Shown here: piece after piece, positions 6,759 through 14,591 of the stretch
How the letters are laid out: each line of letters starts with the position of its first letter
Numbering within the stretch: position 1 is the first letter of the stretch
Assembly: GCA_964626565.1 (NCBI GenBank)
Contig: CAZVFX010000058.1
Span: 1-45,819, forward strand
Source of the DNA: CAZVFX01 sp964626565
Lineage (GTDB): Bacteria; Myxococcota_A; UBA9042; CAIXZC01
DNA: 45,819 nucleotides
Direction: 5' to 3'
Notes under the pieces: model-generated
Database searches by the model: none
Seen by the model: the letters and a program-made list of their open reading frames with translations, nothing else
Told to the model about the DNA's origin: nothing
Program-made: the position numbers and the translations under genes

Positions 6759-8195
6759 GTGACCGGATCGGTTCGCTACAGACGGCTGGCAAGACTCCGC
6801 ATCGCGGCTCAGGCGGCTGCGCTGGTCTCGTTTGCCCTGTTGTTCGTCTTTTTTTCCGGCCGCTATGTCGCGAGCGTAAGCCCCCTTCTTTCGGGATTGG
6901 CTCTTGCGGCCGGAGCCGTATCGTGGCTCATGCTCGTAGCGTTGGTCGTGCTGCTGGTTTCTGCTGCGGCCGGCCGGTGGTTCTGCGGTTGGCTGTGTCC
7001 CACAGGAGCGCTTCAGCAGATGTTTGCCTGGCTGGGGGGCAAGGCGCAGCGGCCCCGTCCCGGGCGTGTGTCCACTCTTTTGTACCTCAAGTACTTCCTG
7101 CTCGCCGCGTTGGCGCCGGGCCTGCTGTTCGGGCTGTCGTGGGCCGGCATGCTGGACCCTCTGGCTCTCCTGACCAGGGGCCTCGCCGCGGGTAGCGGAC
7201 AATTCCAACTGCACCCGGCAGACAACTACCTCCCCACGACGGCTTCGTCTTTGGAGGCGATGCTGCTGGCGCTCATCATACTGCTGTCTCTGGCTCACAC
7301 CAGACTCTGGTGCCGGTATCTGTGTCCTCTCGGGGCCCTCCTGGGGGTCGCCGGAGCAGCTTCGCAGGTGAAGATTTCCCGAGGGGATTCGTGCGACGGA
7401 TGCAACAGCTGTTCGAAAGTGTGCCAACACGGTTGCATCGACGGCAAGCGCTGGATCTCCTCCGAATGCAACTACTGCTTGAACTGCCTGGCCGAGTGCC
7501 CGCACGAATCGCTGAGTTTGCGGCTAGGCGGTGCTGAGCCCGGCAGTTCGCGCATGCCTTCCGCTTCGCGGCGCGGTTTCATCGGAGCGCTGGGTGCGGG
7601 CCTGGTTCTGCCGACTCTGGTTCGACGCCGCAGCTTTGAAGCCAGGGGCTACGACCCCCGGCTGATACGGCCGCCCGGTGCAGCCGAAGAGCAGCGTTTC
7701 ATGGGGCTTTGCACCCGCTGCGGGGCTTGTGAGCAGACCTGTCCCACGGGGGTGATCCGCCCTGCTCTGGCGGAAGCAGGCTTTGAGGGACTGTTCACTC
7801 CCAGACTTGATTTTTCCACCAACTACTGTCGGCTGGAATGCAACGAATGTGCGGTGGCCTGCCACTCCGGGGCTCTGGAGAGTTTTCACCCTGCGGTGAG
7901 GGCACCCGCGGCCAAAGATCCGATCGTTCTGGGCGTGGCCACCATCAAGAAAGACCGCTGCCTGCCCTGGGCCTACGGGCTTTCCTGCATCACCTGCAAC
8001 GAGTTCTGCCCGACATCTCCCAAGGCGATCAAGCTGGTTGAGGGGCCCAAGCCCGGGGTCCTGCTGCCCGAGATCGACCCTAAGATTTGCGTCGGGTGTG
8101 GGGCCTGCGAGTTGGTGTGCCCCCTACCCCACACCGCTGCCATCGTGACTTCGGCCAATGAATCGCGAAATCCAGGAAACAAGATCACACTTTAG
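6759..8195 (+). CDS. Membrane polyferredoxin, NapH-like plus NapG/MauM-like fusion
   Basis: 478 residues starting with GTG. The first 200 residues are an integral membrane NapH/NosR-type module: five or so hydrophobic segments with CGWLCPTGAL (about 76-85) and CRYLCPLGAL, each a C-x3-CP motif. Two 4Fe-4S clusters follow (CDGCNSCSKVC.., CNYCLNCLAEC). Then there is an internal twin-arginine-like segment SRRGFIGALGAGLVLPTL (S270, R271, R272). A NapG/MauM-type ferredoxin carries four more Cys clusters (CTRCGACEQTC, CRLECNECAVAC, CITCNEFC, CVGCGACELVC). It looks like a fusion of a quinol-side membrane ferredoxin with its Tat-exported partner. Likely role: electron transfer across or along the inner membrane, perhaps to the DUF362 protein encoded just upstream. 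The gene ends 2 bp from the stop of the convergent lipoprotein gene. Confidence 0.88.
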   Translation: MTGSVRYRRLARLRIAAQAAALVSFALLFVFFSGRYVASVSPLLSGLALAAGAVSWLMLVALVVLLVSAAAGRWFCGWLCPTGALQQMFAWLGGKAQRPRPGRVSTLLYLKYFLLAALAPGLLFGLSWAGMLDPLALLTRGLAAGSGQFQLHPADNYLPTTASSLEAMLLALIILLSLAHTRLWCRYLCPLGALLGVAGAASQVKISRGDSCDGCNSCSKVCQHGCIDGKRWISSECNYCLNCLAECPHESLSLRLGGAEPGSSRMPSASRRGFIGALGAGLVLPTLVRRRSFEARGYDPRLIRPPGAAEEQRFMGLCTRCGACEQTCPTGVIRPALAEAGFEGLFTPRLDFSTNYCRLECNECAVACHSGALESFHPAVRAPAAKDPIVLGVATIKKDRCLPWAYGLSCITCNEFCPTSPKAIKLVEGPKPGVLLPEIDPKICVGCGACELVCPLPHTAAIVTSANESRNPGNKITL

Positions 8196-8197
8196 GT

Positions 8198-10000
8198 TTA
8201 TTTCAGGCCCTTAATGTGCAGATAGTAGGGCTCTGTGCAGTTGCCCGCCTCGGACCAGTTGCGTACTCGAACGTAATAGGTGGAGGTTGCGTTGGAGTCC
8301 TGCTTCCAGTTGATTTTCTCGTCGGCGCCGCCAATGGTGACCGCTGAAGCCACCGGGTTGTCGTCGACACAAGCGGAATAGCCCTTGTAGAGATGAAGGT
8401 CACCATCGATTCCCAGGGGCTGGTTCTGCAATTCCACCAGGATGTGTTCAGAGGTCCACGGCCAGTCCCAATCGTCGTTGCCCTTGAAGCAGAAGTAGTC
8501 GTCCGGGTCGAGTCCGTTCTTGCCGGAATCAAAGGTAGGGTAGATTTCGATATCCGGGTCGGTTTGACTGATCCAGTAGCAGCTTGAGCAGGTGTTATTC
8601 GGCTCGTAGCTGTCAGGCGCACTGTCGTCATTGAGGCCGTCACAATCCTGGTCCAGGCCGTCGCCACATTCCTCGGTTTTTGGAAAGACGCCGCCGAAAC
8701 ATTCTCCGAAAGGGCCCCACTGGCAGGTGGCGTTGCAGGTGGCAATCTGCACGCCGAGTTCGCAGATTCCTTCATCGGTGGCCGGTCCGCAATCCTGCTC
8801 CTTGGTGTCGCCCGGCTCGCAGTCTCCCGCACCCACGCACTCGCCGGATGCCCCCCAGGCGCACAGGGCTGAGCATACCTTCTCCTTGGTTCCGCAATGT
8901 CCGCATGCCTCCCCCTGAACGGCGCCGGTGGCACACTCTCCTTCGTCCTGGCATGTTCCCCAGTCGCCCCAGACGCAGTCCTCTTCGCAGCTTCTGGTGG
9001 TAGTTCCACAGTTGCCGCAAGCCTTTTCTTCCAAGTCTCCAAGCTTACAGCCGGAGTCCTCGACACATGGGTCCCATGGCATCCAATAGCAGTCGTCGCC
9101 GCAGACCTTCTGCTGCAGCCCGCAGTTGCCGCACGCCATCTCCTCGGTGTCACCGGGGATGCACATCCCATCGGACGAGCATTCGCTCCAGTCGCTCCAG
9201 ACGCATTCTTCGGTGCAGATTCGGATCTGCTGCCCACACTTGGCCCCGCAGGCCAACGTTTCCTCCGTTCCCGCCTCGCAAAGTCCTTGCCCCTGGCACT
9301 CGCTCCAGTCCCCCCAGAAGCCGTCTTCCGGGCACATCCGGGAGCGGCTGCCGCAAGCTCCGCACGCCTCTTCCTGGCTGGCGCCGGGTTCACAACAGTC
9401 GACGTGGGCCACGCACTCTCCCCACTCGCCGCCCTGGCAGGTCTGTTCCCCCACCCCACAGCCGGCGAAGCAGTCCTTGACCGCATCTTCCTCGCAGAGA
9501 CACGGACAGTCCGGGACATCATCGCAATCGATGAACCCGTCGCAGTCATCATCTATGCCGTTTTCGCAGTCGTCTTCATGCTTGGTACACGGCGGAGCAT
9601 CGCACAGGGACCAGAATCCGTTTCCGCACACCTGCTTGCCTTTGTGCACCCCAGTGAAGCAGGTTTTCTCTGCCCCCGGCGTGCACTCAGTCCCGACGCA
9701 CTCACACTCCGTGCAGGTTGTACCTTCCGGGCATTCGCTATCGGTAGCGCAAGCGCAATCGGTTGCATCGACGCAGATCTGAGCGGAGAGCAGACACTTC
9801 TTACCCGGGGGACAGGGAGTCTCGGGGTCGCATTCGACGGGAAGCTGGCAGACCCCTTCGATGCAGAAGTTGCCGCCGGAGCATTGGCTGTTGTCAATGC
9901 AAATGCTCACGTTGTCTTCCGGCTCGTCGCCACACCCCGACAGGCCGGTGGCCATCACCAGGAACGCCCCTCCCACCAAGACCAGCACGTACGCCTTCAT
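8198..10000 (-). CDS. Cys-rich lipoprotein with metal-binding and TSP1-like repeats
   Basis: 600 residues, lipobox LSGC near residue 23. The N-terminal part is a Cys-rich EGF-like region. It is followed by a putative metal-binding motif (CENGIDDDCDGFIDCDD). Next come about five tandem modules with C-G-x-C-G.. and W-x2-W-x2-C (for example CVWSDWSEC, CVWGDWGTC), resembling thrombospondin type 1 repeats. A second metal-binding motif (CGDGLDQDCDGLNDD) follows. The C-terminal roughly 130 residues (YEPNNTC.. to YYVRVRNWSE) resemble a bacterial pre-peptidase C-terminal (PPC) beta-domain. GGAGG precedes the ATG by 6 nt. Probably a surface or adhesion protein stabilised by Ca2+ and disulfides; this is inference. 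A promoter lies between it and the small gene upstream. Confidence 0.85.
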   Translation of the reverse strand: MKAYVLVLVGGAFLVMATGLSGCGDEPEDNVSICIDNSQCSGGNFCIEGVCQLPVECDPETPCPPGKKCLLSAQICVDATDCACATDSECPEGTTCTECECVGTECTPGAEKTCFTGVHKGKQVCGNGFWSLCDAPPCTKHEDDCENGIDDDCDGFIDCDDVPDCPCLCEEDAVKDCFAGCGVGEQTCQGGEWGECVAHVDCCEPGASQEEACGACGSRSRMCPEDGFWGDWSECQGQGLCEAGTEETLACGAKCGQQIRICTEECVWSDWSECSSDGMCIPGDTEEMACGNCGLQQKVCGDDCYWMPWDPCVEDSGCKLGDLEEKACGNCGTTTRSCEEDCVWGDWGTCQDEGECATGAVQGEACGHCGTKEKVCSALCAWGASGECVGAGDCEPGDTKEQDCGPATDEGICELGVQIATCNATCQWGPFGECFGGVFPKTEECGDGLDQDCDGLNDDSAPDSYEPNNTCSSCYWISQTDPDIEIYPTFDSGKNGLDPDDYFCFKGNDDWDWPWTSEHILVELQNQPLGIDGDLHLYKGYSACVDDNPVASAVTIGGADEKINWKQDSNATSTYYVRVRNWSEAGNCTEPYYLHIKGLK

Positions 10001-10026
10001 GTTGCTCCTCCATGCTCTTTGAAGAG

Positions 10027-10055
10027 AGGATACAACGCGACACCGGCCCGGTCAA
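10027..10055 (-). promoter_or_regulatory. Candidate promoter for the TSP1-like lipoprotein
   Basis: Minus strand TTGACC (10055-10050, five of six), 17-bp spacer, TATCCT (10032-10027, four of six), 27 bp upstream of the ATG at 10000. Confidence 0.45.
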
Positions 10056-10070
10056 TTGGGGGTGCTTATT

Positions 10071-10355
10071 CTAGTCGGGGTCGGGGCAGGCTCTGTCGAG
10101 GGGACCGGAAGGTGTGGGGGGAAGTTGATGCACTGCTTCCACCGCGCCGCCCACGGGGTCGTCAGGCAGAAACTGCCGCTCAGGGAGAGGGCCGTCAGGC
10201 CGAGGTTTGGGGATCTCCCTCACCCCGTAGAGTGGGCGAGGCCCTGGACGATTGGGGTCGCGCTGCAAGGCCAGGCTCAAGACGAACAACGCCACCACGG
10301 CAAACAGATATCTCGCCAGACTGATCGCCTGAGATTTTCGCCTGAAATTCAGCAT
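10071..10355 (-). CDS. Small single-pass membrane protein, unknown function
   Basis: 94 residues: a short basic N-terminus (MLNFRRKSQAISLAR), one transmembrane helix (YLFAVVALFVLSLAL), and a Pro/Asp-rich tail with no domain I recognise. It would sit in the inner membrane with the tail in the periplasm, or act as an uncleaved signal. The start is strongly supported: GGAGG lies 7 nt before the ATG, and a perfect TTGACA -35 box with GACAAT -10 lies upstream at 10374-10401. The gene is divergent from the PilZ operon and upstream of the TSP1-like lipoprotein, which has its own promoter. Its tail is low in complexity, so homologues may be hard to detect. Confidence 0.65.
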   Translation of the reverse strand: MLNFRRKSQAISLARYLFAVVALFVLSLALQRDPNRPGPRPLYGVREIPKPRPDGPLPERQFLPDDPVGGAVEAVHQLPPTPSGPLDRACPDPD

Positions 10356-10373
10356 CCACCTTCCTCCAATCCT

Positions 10374-10401
10374 ATTGTCTACTTGCTTACGAAGGTGTCA
10401 A
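10374..10401 (-). promoter_or_regulatory. Candidate promoter for the small membrane protein
   Basis: Minus strand TTGACA (10401-10396, perfect), 16-bp spacer, GACAAT (10379-10374, four of six). Confidence 0.5.
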
Positions 10402-10438
10402 GCGCGACACCCGGCCGCAACCGAAAAGGTGGTTCCTT

Positions 10439-10468
10439 TTGACATGAACTCGGTTCTCAGGGTACAAA
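10439..10468 (+). promoter_or_regulatory. Candidate promoter for the PilZ/dikinase operon
   Basis: TTGACA (10439-10444, perfect), 18-bp spacer, TACAAA (10463-10468, four of six). It would give a leader of about 46 nt before the ATG at 10521. It is back-to-back with the minus-strand promoter at 10374-10401, so one regulator could act on both. Confidence 0.5.
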
Positions 10469-10520
10469 TCAATGAGTGAAGAACGTCGATATGCTCTTCA
10501 GTAGGGACGGAGGCAGTACC

Positions 10521-11420
10521 ATGGTCGATGGCGACAATCGCAGGAAGTCAGAACGCAGACACTTTGAAGAAGAGATCTACACTTATGTCGAGGGCAACCG
10601 GCTCGATGCCGACAGCCAGGACGTCAGCGCAGGCGGCGCATTTCTGCGCACCTGGCAAACGATCCCGGTGGACGCCAAGATAGCCGTTGTGTTCAAGAAG
10701 CAGGCGCAGACTACGAGCCCGGTTTTTGTGGTTGGCAAAGTGGTTCGCAGCCAGACCGACCCGGCCCCCGGCGTTGCGCTGGTGTGGGAAAAGGCGCTTA
10801 CCATGGGCGCACCCTCTGAATTGGAGTGGTTTCTTTCCGCGATGTTCGGCCTTGTCGCACCCGTTGTAAAAATGGAGAAGGAGCCCGGCAAGTGGGAGAT
10901 GCTGGCGGTCTATCGGTTTGGCGCCAGCGACGACGACAAGCAGGGAGCAGACGATCAGGCGAAATCGACGTTCGATGCGAGTTCTCACCAAACGGTCCGC
11001 CAGTTTCCGCTGGAGGCCCTGGCCGCGGACTACCCTTCCGCGGACGAAGACGGAAGCCTCACCGTGCGGATAGCAAAATCAGGGTTGCGCGCCCCTGCGG
11101 GCATAGATGGTGAACTGGTGATGGGTGACGACACCCAGACGGTGCGCATCACCCACCTCGGTGCGTCAAGTATGTTTGTCCAGACCGGCATGGCACCTCC
11201 CGATTCTCACGCGGTGGCGGTCGTACGTTTCTCGATTCGGACCACGTCCGAAGAGGTTCCGATTATCTGCCAATGTCGCGTAACTGCGTCCGACGCCGGC
11301 GCCGACACCGGCATACCGGGCGTCGATCTTGAGTTCATTCGAGTCGACGAAGGGCCTGAGGCCGGTATCCTGAAGAAGTTTGTTCGATGGCTCCATTTCG
11401 AGGCTCTCACCGAAGACTAG
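10521..11420 (+). CDS. Cytoplasmic double PilZ-domain protein
   Basis: 299 residues, no signal. The N-terminal PilZ domain has the two c-di-GMP contacts expected of the family: an R-x3-R motif within RRKSERR (residues 7-13) and D-x-S-x2-G (D34, S36, G39), with the beta-strand V-V-G-K-V-V-R typical of the fold. A second, degenerate PilZ-like domain occupies roughly residues 190-295 (THLGASSMF, then ICQCRVTASD and GVDLEFI), where the binding motifs are poor. The frame is open from 10476, but GGAGG 7 nt before the ATG at 10521 fixes the start. The next gene begins 2 bp after the stop. Likely role: binding cyclic-di-GMP and relaying it to a partner; the partner is not evident. Confidence 0.87.
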   Translation: MVDGDNRRKSERRHFEEEIYTYVEGNRLDADSQDVSAGGAFLRTWQTIPVDAKIAVVFKKQAQTTSPVFVVGKVVRSQTDPAPGVALVWEKALTMGAPSELEWFLSAMFGLVAPVVKMEKEPGKWEMLAVYRFGASDDDKQGADDQAKSTFDASSHQTVRQFPLEALAADYPSADEDGSLTVRIAKSGLRAPAGIDGELVMGDDTQTVRITHLGASSMFVQTGMAPPDSHAVAVVRFSIRTTSEEVPIICQCRVTASDAGADTGIPGVDLEFIRVDEGPEAGILKKFVRWLHFEALTED

Positions 11421-11422
11421 CC

Positions 11423-13843
11423 ATGATGAACAAGCCGGCTCCACAGTCGGGTAGGATAGTACTGCCCATTGTGGCCTGTGCGGTCGTGCTGTGGGGATGT
11501 GGCGAGGCCGGAGGCGCTAGCGACGCGCACACGCTTATCGTCGAGGTGACCGCCCCGTCGGGGGAACCTCTCTCCTTCACAGCCACCGTTTCCAAGTCTG
11601 TGGGAGAATCAAGGACCATCGCCTGCGGTTTCGAAGGTGCTGCTGAATCCGGCCTGCTGAGTTGCACCAAGTCGGGTTTCACTGCGCCGGGCGTACCCGC
11701 CGGCGCCGATGTCACCATCAGAGCCATGGGGTACCACACGACGACCTATGCGCCGGAACTCCACGCTCCTCCGGGTTCGGAAGAATGGGACACGGTGCAG
11801 GTGCAACTCACGCCCTTGGACTCCTTCGAACACAGCGAAGACTTTCACACCGGATTCGAGGCGGACGGTCTCGACAAGTTCGAGGCTGCGACGAAGGAGA
11901 TGAGCACGGAAGCCGGACCTGCGCGGGTGGGCAAGTTCTACGTCTCCGACCTCTACGGCGAACCCAGGGTGCAATTTCAGAACGTCAACATCCATCCGCT
12001 GCATTACGATTTTGCGTCCGCCTTTGGCGGGTTCGATGGCTCGGCGTGGGAGTTCAGCGTCGAAACCTACTACAGCGTGGAGCGCAATTCACTGGCAGGC
12101 ACCGTGATGTACTATCCGACGGCCACCGTCCAGTCGGCTGTACTTGGCGCGCCCATCGAGAAGCCGGTAGCGGTGACTTTCTTCCCCAGCGACGTGCTCA
12201 CTCCGGAGCACGCCTTGTTGGGGCTTCGGCTGGTGGAAGAGCGCCTGCAGTTCGCAGGTATTCAGGGCGGTGACCGGCGAGTCGCTTACCTGCCCGCCGG
12301 CGATGTTCAGGAAGAACAGCTACGCCAGTTGGAGCACAAGTTCTCCGGTCAGGGCGCGCTGTGGATGACCTGGCGGGAGTTGTATGGCGAGTTGGAGGTC
12401 CAACTCCTCAACAAGGGAGAAGCTTATGGCACCTTGCGGGTGCTGACCCCGGAGGAGTTGGAGACCACGGTTGTGTCCTATTCCGACATCCTGGTACTCA
12501 CCCGCCTTCCCAACGCCCTGCCGCTCGTTGGCGGCACCATAACCGAGGAGTTGCAGACCCCCCTTGCCCACGTCAACGTAGCGGCCACAAACCGAGGCAC
12601 TCCTAACATGGCATTGCCCGGTGCGGCTGAAGACAAGAGGGTAGCCCCGTTTGTGGGCAAGCTTGTCCGCTTCGAGGTTCGCGGCGACGGCTTCGTTCTG
12701 GCGGAAACCACCAGCGACAAGGCAGAGCAATTCTGGGAGGATCGCAAGCCGGATCCGCAGACTCCTCAGTTCAATCTGGACCCCACTGGTTTGCCCGGCT
12801 TCGAGAAGCTGTCCTTTCTCTCCTCTGCCTGGGTGGGCGCCAAGGCGGCCAACCTCTCCGAATTGTCGTGGTTGCTGGGGGACAACGCTCCTTACGGCTT
12901 TGCAGTGCCTTTCCACTACTACGATCAGTTCATGTCCACCGCCAGGATCACACCTTCCGGCTGCGCCTTTGCCATGGCGGATTGTGTTTCCGAAGGACGG
13001 CCATTTGACCCATGCGACCGGGCGTTCGCGCTGTGCTCAACTGCGGGGGACCAGCAGCAGGTCATGTGGGACTACGCAGCCCAGTTGCTCAAAGACCAGG
13101 GATTCGCGGTAGATTCGCAACTGCGGGAGGCTGCGTTGGACGGCTTGCGCCATTGCATCAGGAACGCCGAGGTTGACGAAGACTTCGCGGTGCTGCTGGA
13201 CACCCGCGTCGCCGAGGTATTCGGCGCGGCCCCAGTAAGACTCAGGTCGAGCACCAATGCCGAGGACCTGGCCGATTTCACGGGTGCGGGGCTGTACACC
13301 TCGGTTTCTGCCGTAGCCGGCGGGCCGAAAGCAGCGTCCCGAAGGATTCGGCGGGTCTGGGCCTCAACCTGGAACTGGACTGCGTTCGAAGAACGATCGT
13401 TCTGGAACATCGACCACCTGGCGGTGCATATGGGTGTCGCGGTGCACCAGACCTTCCCGGACGAACAGGCCAATGGCGTGCTCATCACCAGAAACCTGGC
13501 CGGTTCCACGGTTGGCGGCATGTACGTAAACGTGCAACTGGGCGAGGTCCCTGTGACCAACCCGTACGGCGGAGTCATTCCCGAGATCTTCTCCATCGTT
13601 CCCGGGCCCGGTGGCGGCGTGCAGGTCTCCCGGCAGCGTTTCTCCAGCCTTTCTCCCGGCGTCCCGCTCATGACGGCCGCAGAGATTGACGAACTCCATG
13701 GCATGGCTGACGATGTCCAGGAGGTGTTCGCCCCGTACTATGACAAGAGCCCTCACAACATTACGTATGACCTGGAATTCAAGGTCCACGGCCCCGACCG
13801 CAAGCTGTTCATAAAGCAGGCCCGGCCCTATCCCATGAACTAG
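11423..13843 (+). CDS. Lipoprotein with phosphohistidine and PPDK-type ATP-grasp domains
   Basis: 806 residues. The lipobox LWGC follows a hydrophobic signal (IVLPIVACAVVLWGC). Residues about 30-130 look like a carboxypeptidase-regulatory/Ig-like beta domain. A family-specific region then contains HPLHYDFA. A PEP-utiliser swivel domain has TPLAHVNVAATNRG with His383 in the catalytic phosphohistidine position. The C-terminal part is a pyruvate phosphate dikinase N-terminal ATP-grasp domain (GAKAANLSELS, VRLRSSTNAEDLADFTGAG, ending LFIKQARPYP). The swivel domain precedes the ATP-grasp, as in glucan water dikinases and unlike PEP synthase. Such enzymes use ATP, so placement outside the cytoplasm is puzzling: it may be a structural relic or use another phosphodonor. 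Start: the ATG right after the upstream stop, 36 bp inside the longest open frame. Confidence 0.85.
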   Translation: MMNKPAPQSGRIVLPIVACAVVLWGCGEAGGASDAHTLIVEVTAPSGEPLSFTATVSKSVGESRTIACGFEGAAESGLLSCTKSGFTAPGVPAGADVTIRAMGYHTTTYAPELHAPPGSEEWDTVQVQLTPLDSFEHSEDFHTGFEADGLDKFEAATKEMSTEAGPARVGKFYVSDLYGEPRVQFQNVNIHPLHYDFASAFGGFDGSAWEFSVETYYSVERNSLAGTVMYYPTATVQSAVLGAPIEKPVAVTFFPSDVLTPEHALLGLRLVEERLQFAGIQGGDRRVAYLPAGDVQEEQLRQLEHKFSGQGALWMTWRELYGELEVQLLNKGEAYGTLRVLTPEELETTVVSYSDILVLTRLPNALPLVGGTITEELQTPLAHVNVAATNRGTPNMALPGAAEDKRVAPFVGKLVRFEVRGDGFVLAETTSDKAEQFWEDRKPDPQTPQFNLDPTGLPGFEKLSFLSSAWVGAKAANLSELSWLLGDNAPYGFAVPFHYYDQFMSTARITPSGCAFAMADCVSEGRPFDPCDRAFALCSTAGDQQQVMWDYAAQLLKDQGFAVDSQLREAALDGLRHCIRNAEVDEDFAVLLDTRVAEVFGAAPVRLRSSTNAEDLADFTGAGLYTSVSAVAGGPKAASRRIRRVWASTWNWTAFEERSFWNIDHLAVHMGVAVHQTFPDEQANGVLITRNLAGSTVGGMYVNVQLGEVPVTNPYGGVIPEIFSIVPGPGGGVQVSRQRFSSLSPGVPLMTAAEIDELHGMADDVQEVFAPYYDKSPHNITYDLEFKVHGPDRKLFIKQARPYPMN

Positions 13844-13853
13844 GAGGTCCACG

Positions 13854-14591
13854 ATGCGAAGCTGTGTTTTGATGATCGCAATCATTGCTTTGTCCGGATG
13901 CAGCAGCGACCGCGGCAGCAGCGACACTTCCCCGGCGGATATCGTGCAGGACCTGGTTGACCCGTCCGACGCAAGTGACGTCGTGCAGCCGGAACTTCTT
14001 GACGATGCGGAAGCGGAACTCGGACCGGACGACAAGTCCCAGGACGGCGGGGGGGACAATGAATTCGGCTTCACCATCCGGCTGCCTGAGGTGCACACGG
14101 TGAAATGTGAGGGCGGCATGCCCGGCTTCGAGGATTCTCTGGACCAACTGGACCAGGACTGGTTATGCACTTTCGATTACGGGGACACCCACGGCCACGT
14201 CTACGTCCAAGCGACCGTGACATCGTGCTTCGTGACCATGTCCCAAATTCCCGAGTTCGAAGTTCAGGGTGCGTGGATCTCCATCGACGGTCAGGTTGAA
14301 GCGCTGGCAAACGCCTACTACGACTGGGGCGGCAACCACCAGAACGATTACCTGGAGTTCGAACGGAACGGTGAGCAGTTCAAGTACTATCATGCCTCGT
14401 TCGGTCCGGGCTGGAGGGCGTGCCAGAACATGCATTGCCTCCAGGTAAAAGATCTGAACGGCGATTTCATTGAAAACGGCTGCACCACGGACCGCACCCT
14501 TCCGGCGGCCTGCGTCCAGGTAAAGGAAGACGGCACCTACGACGAGTTGGTGGACACGTTTGAGCCGTGCGAGGGCGATGATAACTACTAG
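13854..14591 (+). CDS. Small lipoprotein, third gene of the PilZ operon
   Basis: 245 residues. Signal MRSCVLMIAIIALSG with the lipobox LSGC. A Ser/Asp-rich acidic linker extends to about residue 65. A C-terminal globular domain has six or so cysteines (CEGGMPG, WLCTFDYGDTHGHVYV, CQNMHCLQV, ENGCTTDRTLPAACVQV, FEPCEGD), probably disulfide-bonded. AGGAGG precedes the ATG, 10 bp after the dikinase stop, so it is in the same operon and may act with the dikinase at the cell surface. I do not recognise a family. Its stop codon overlaps the stop of the convergent propeller-like lipoprotein. Confidence 0.82.
   Translation: MRSCVLMIAIIALSGCSSDRGSSDTSPADIVQDLVDPSDASDVVQPELLDDAEAELGPDDKSQDGGGDNEFGFTIRLPEVHTVKCEGGMPGFEDSLDQLDQDWLCTFDYGDTHGHVYVQATVTSCFVTMSQIPEFEVQGAWISIDGQVEALANAYYDWGGNHQNDYLEFERNGEQFKYYHASFGPGWRACQNMHCLQVKDLNGDFIENGCTTDRTLPAACVQVKEDGTYDELVDTFEPCEGDDNY

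Noticed and set aside
6516..7505. 329-codon minus-strand frame across the DUF362/polyferredoxin junction
   Set aside because: It is Arg/Gln/Gly-rich with no recognisable domain, and both sense genes have clear motifs.
8897..10324. 475-codon plus-strand frame opposite the TSP1-like lipoprotein
   Set aside because: The sense gene has a signal peptide, repeats and a promoter; this frame is an antisense shadow of Asp/Cys-rich codons.
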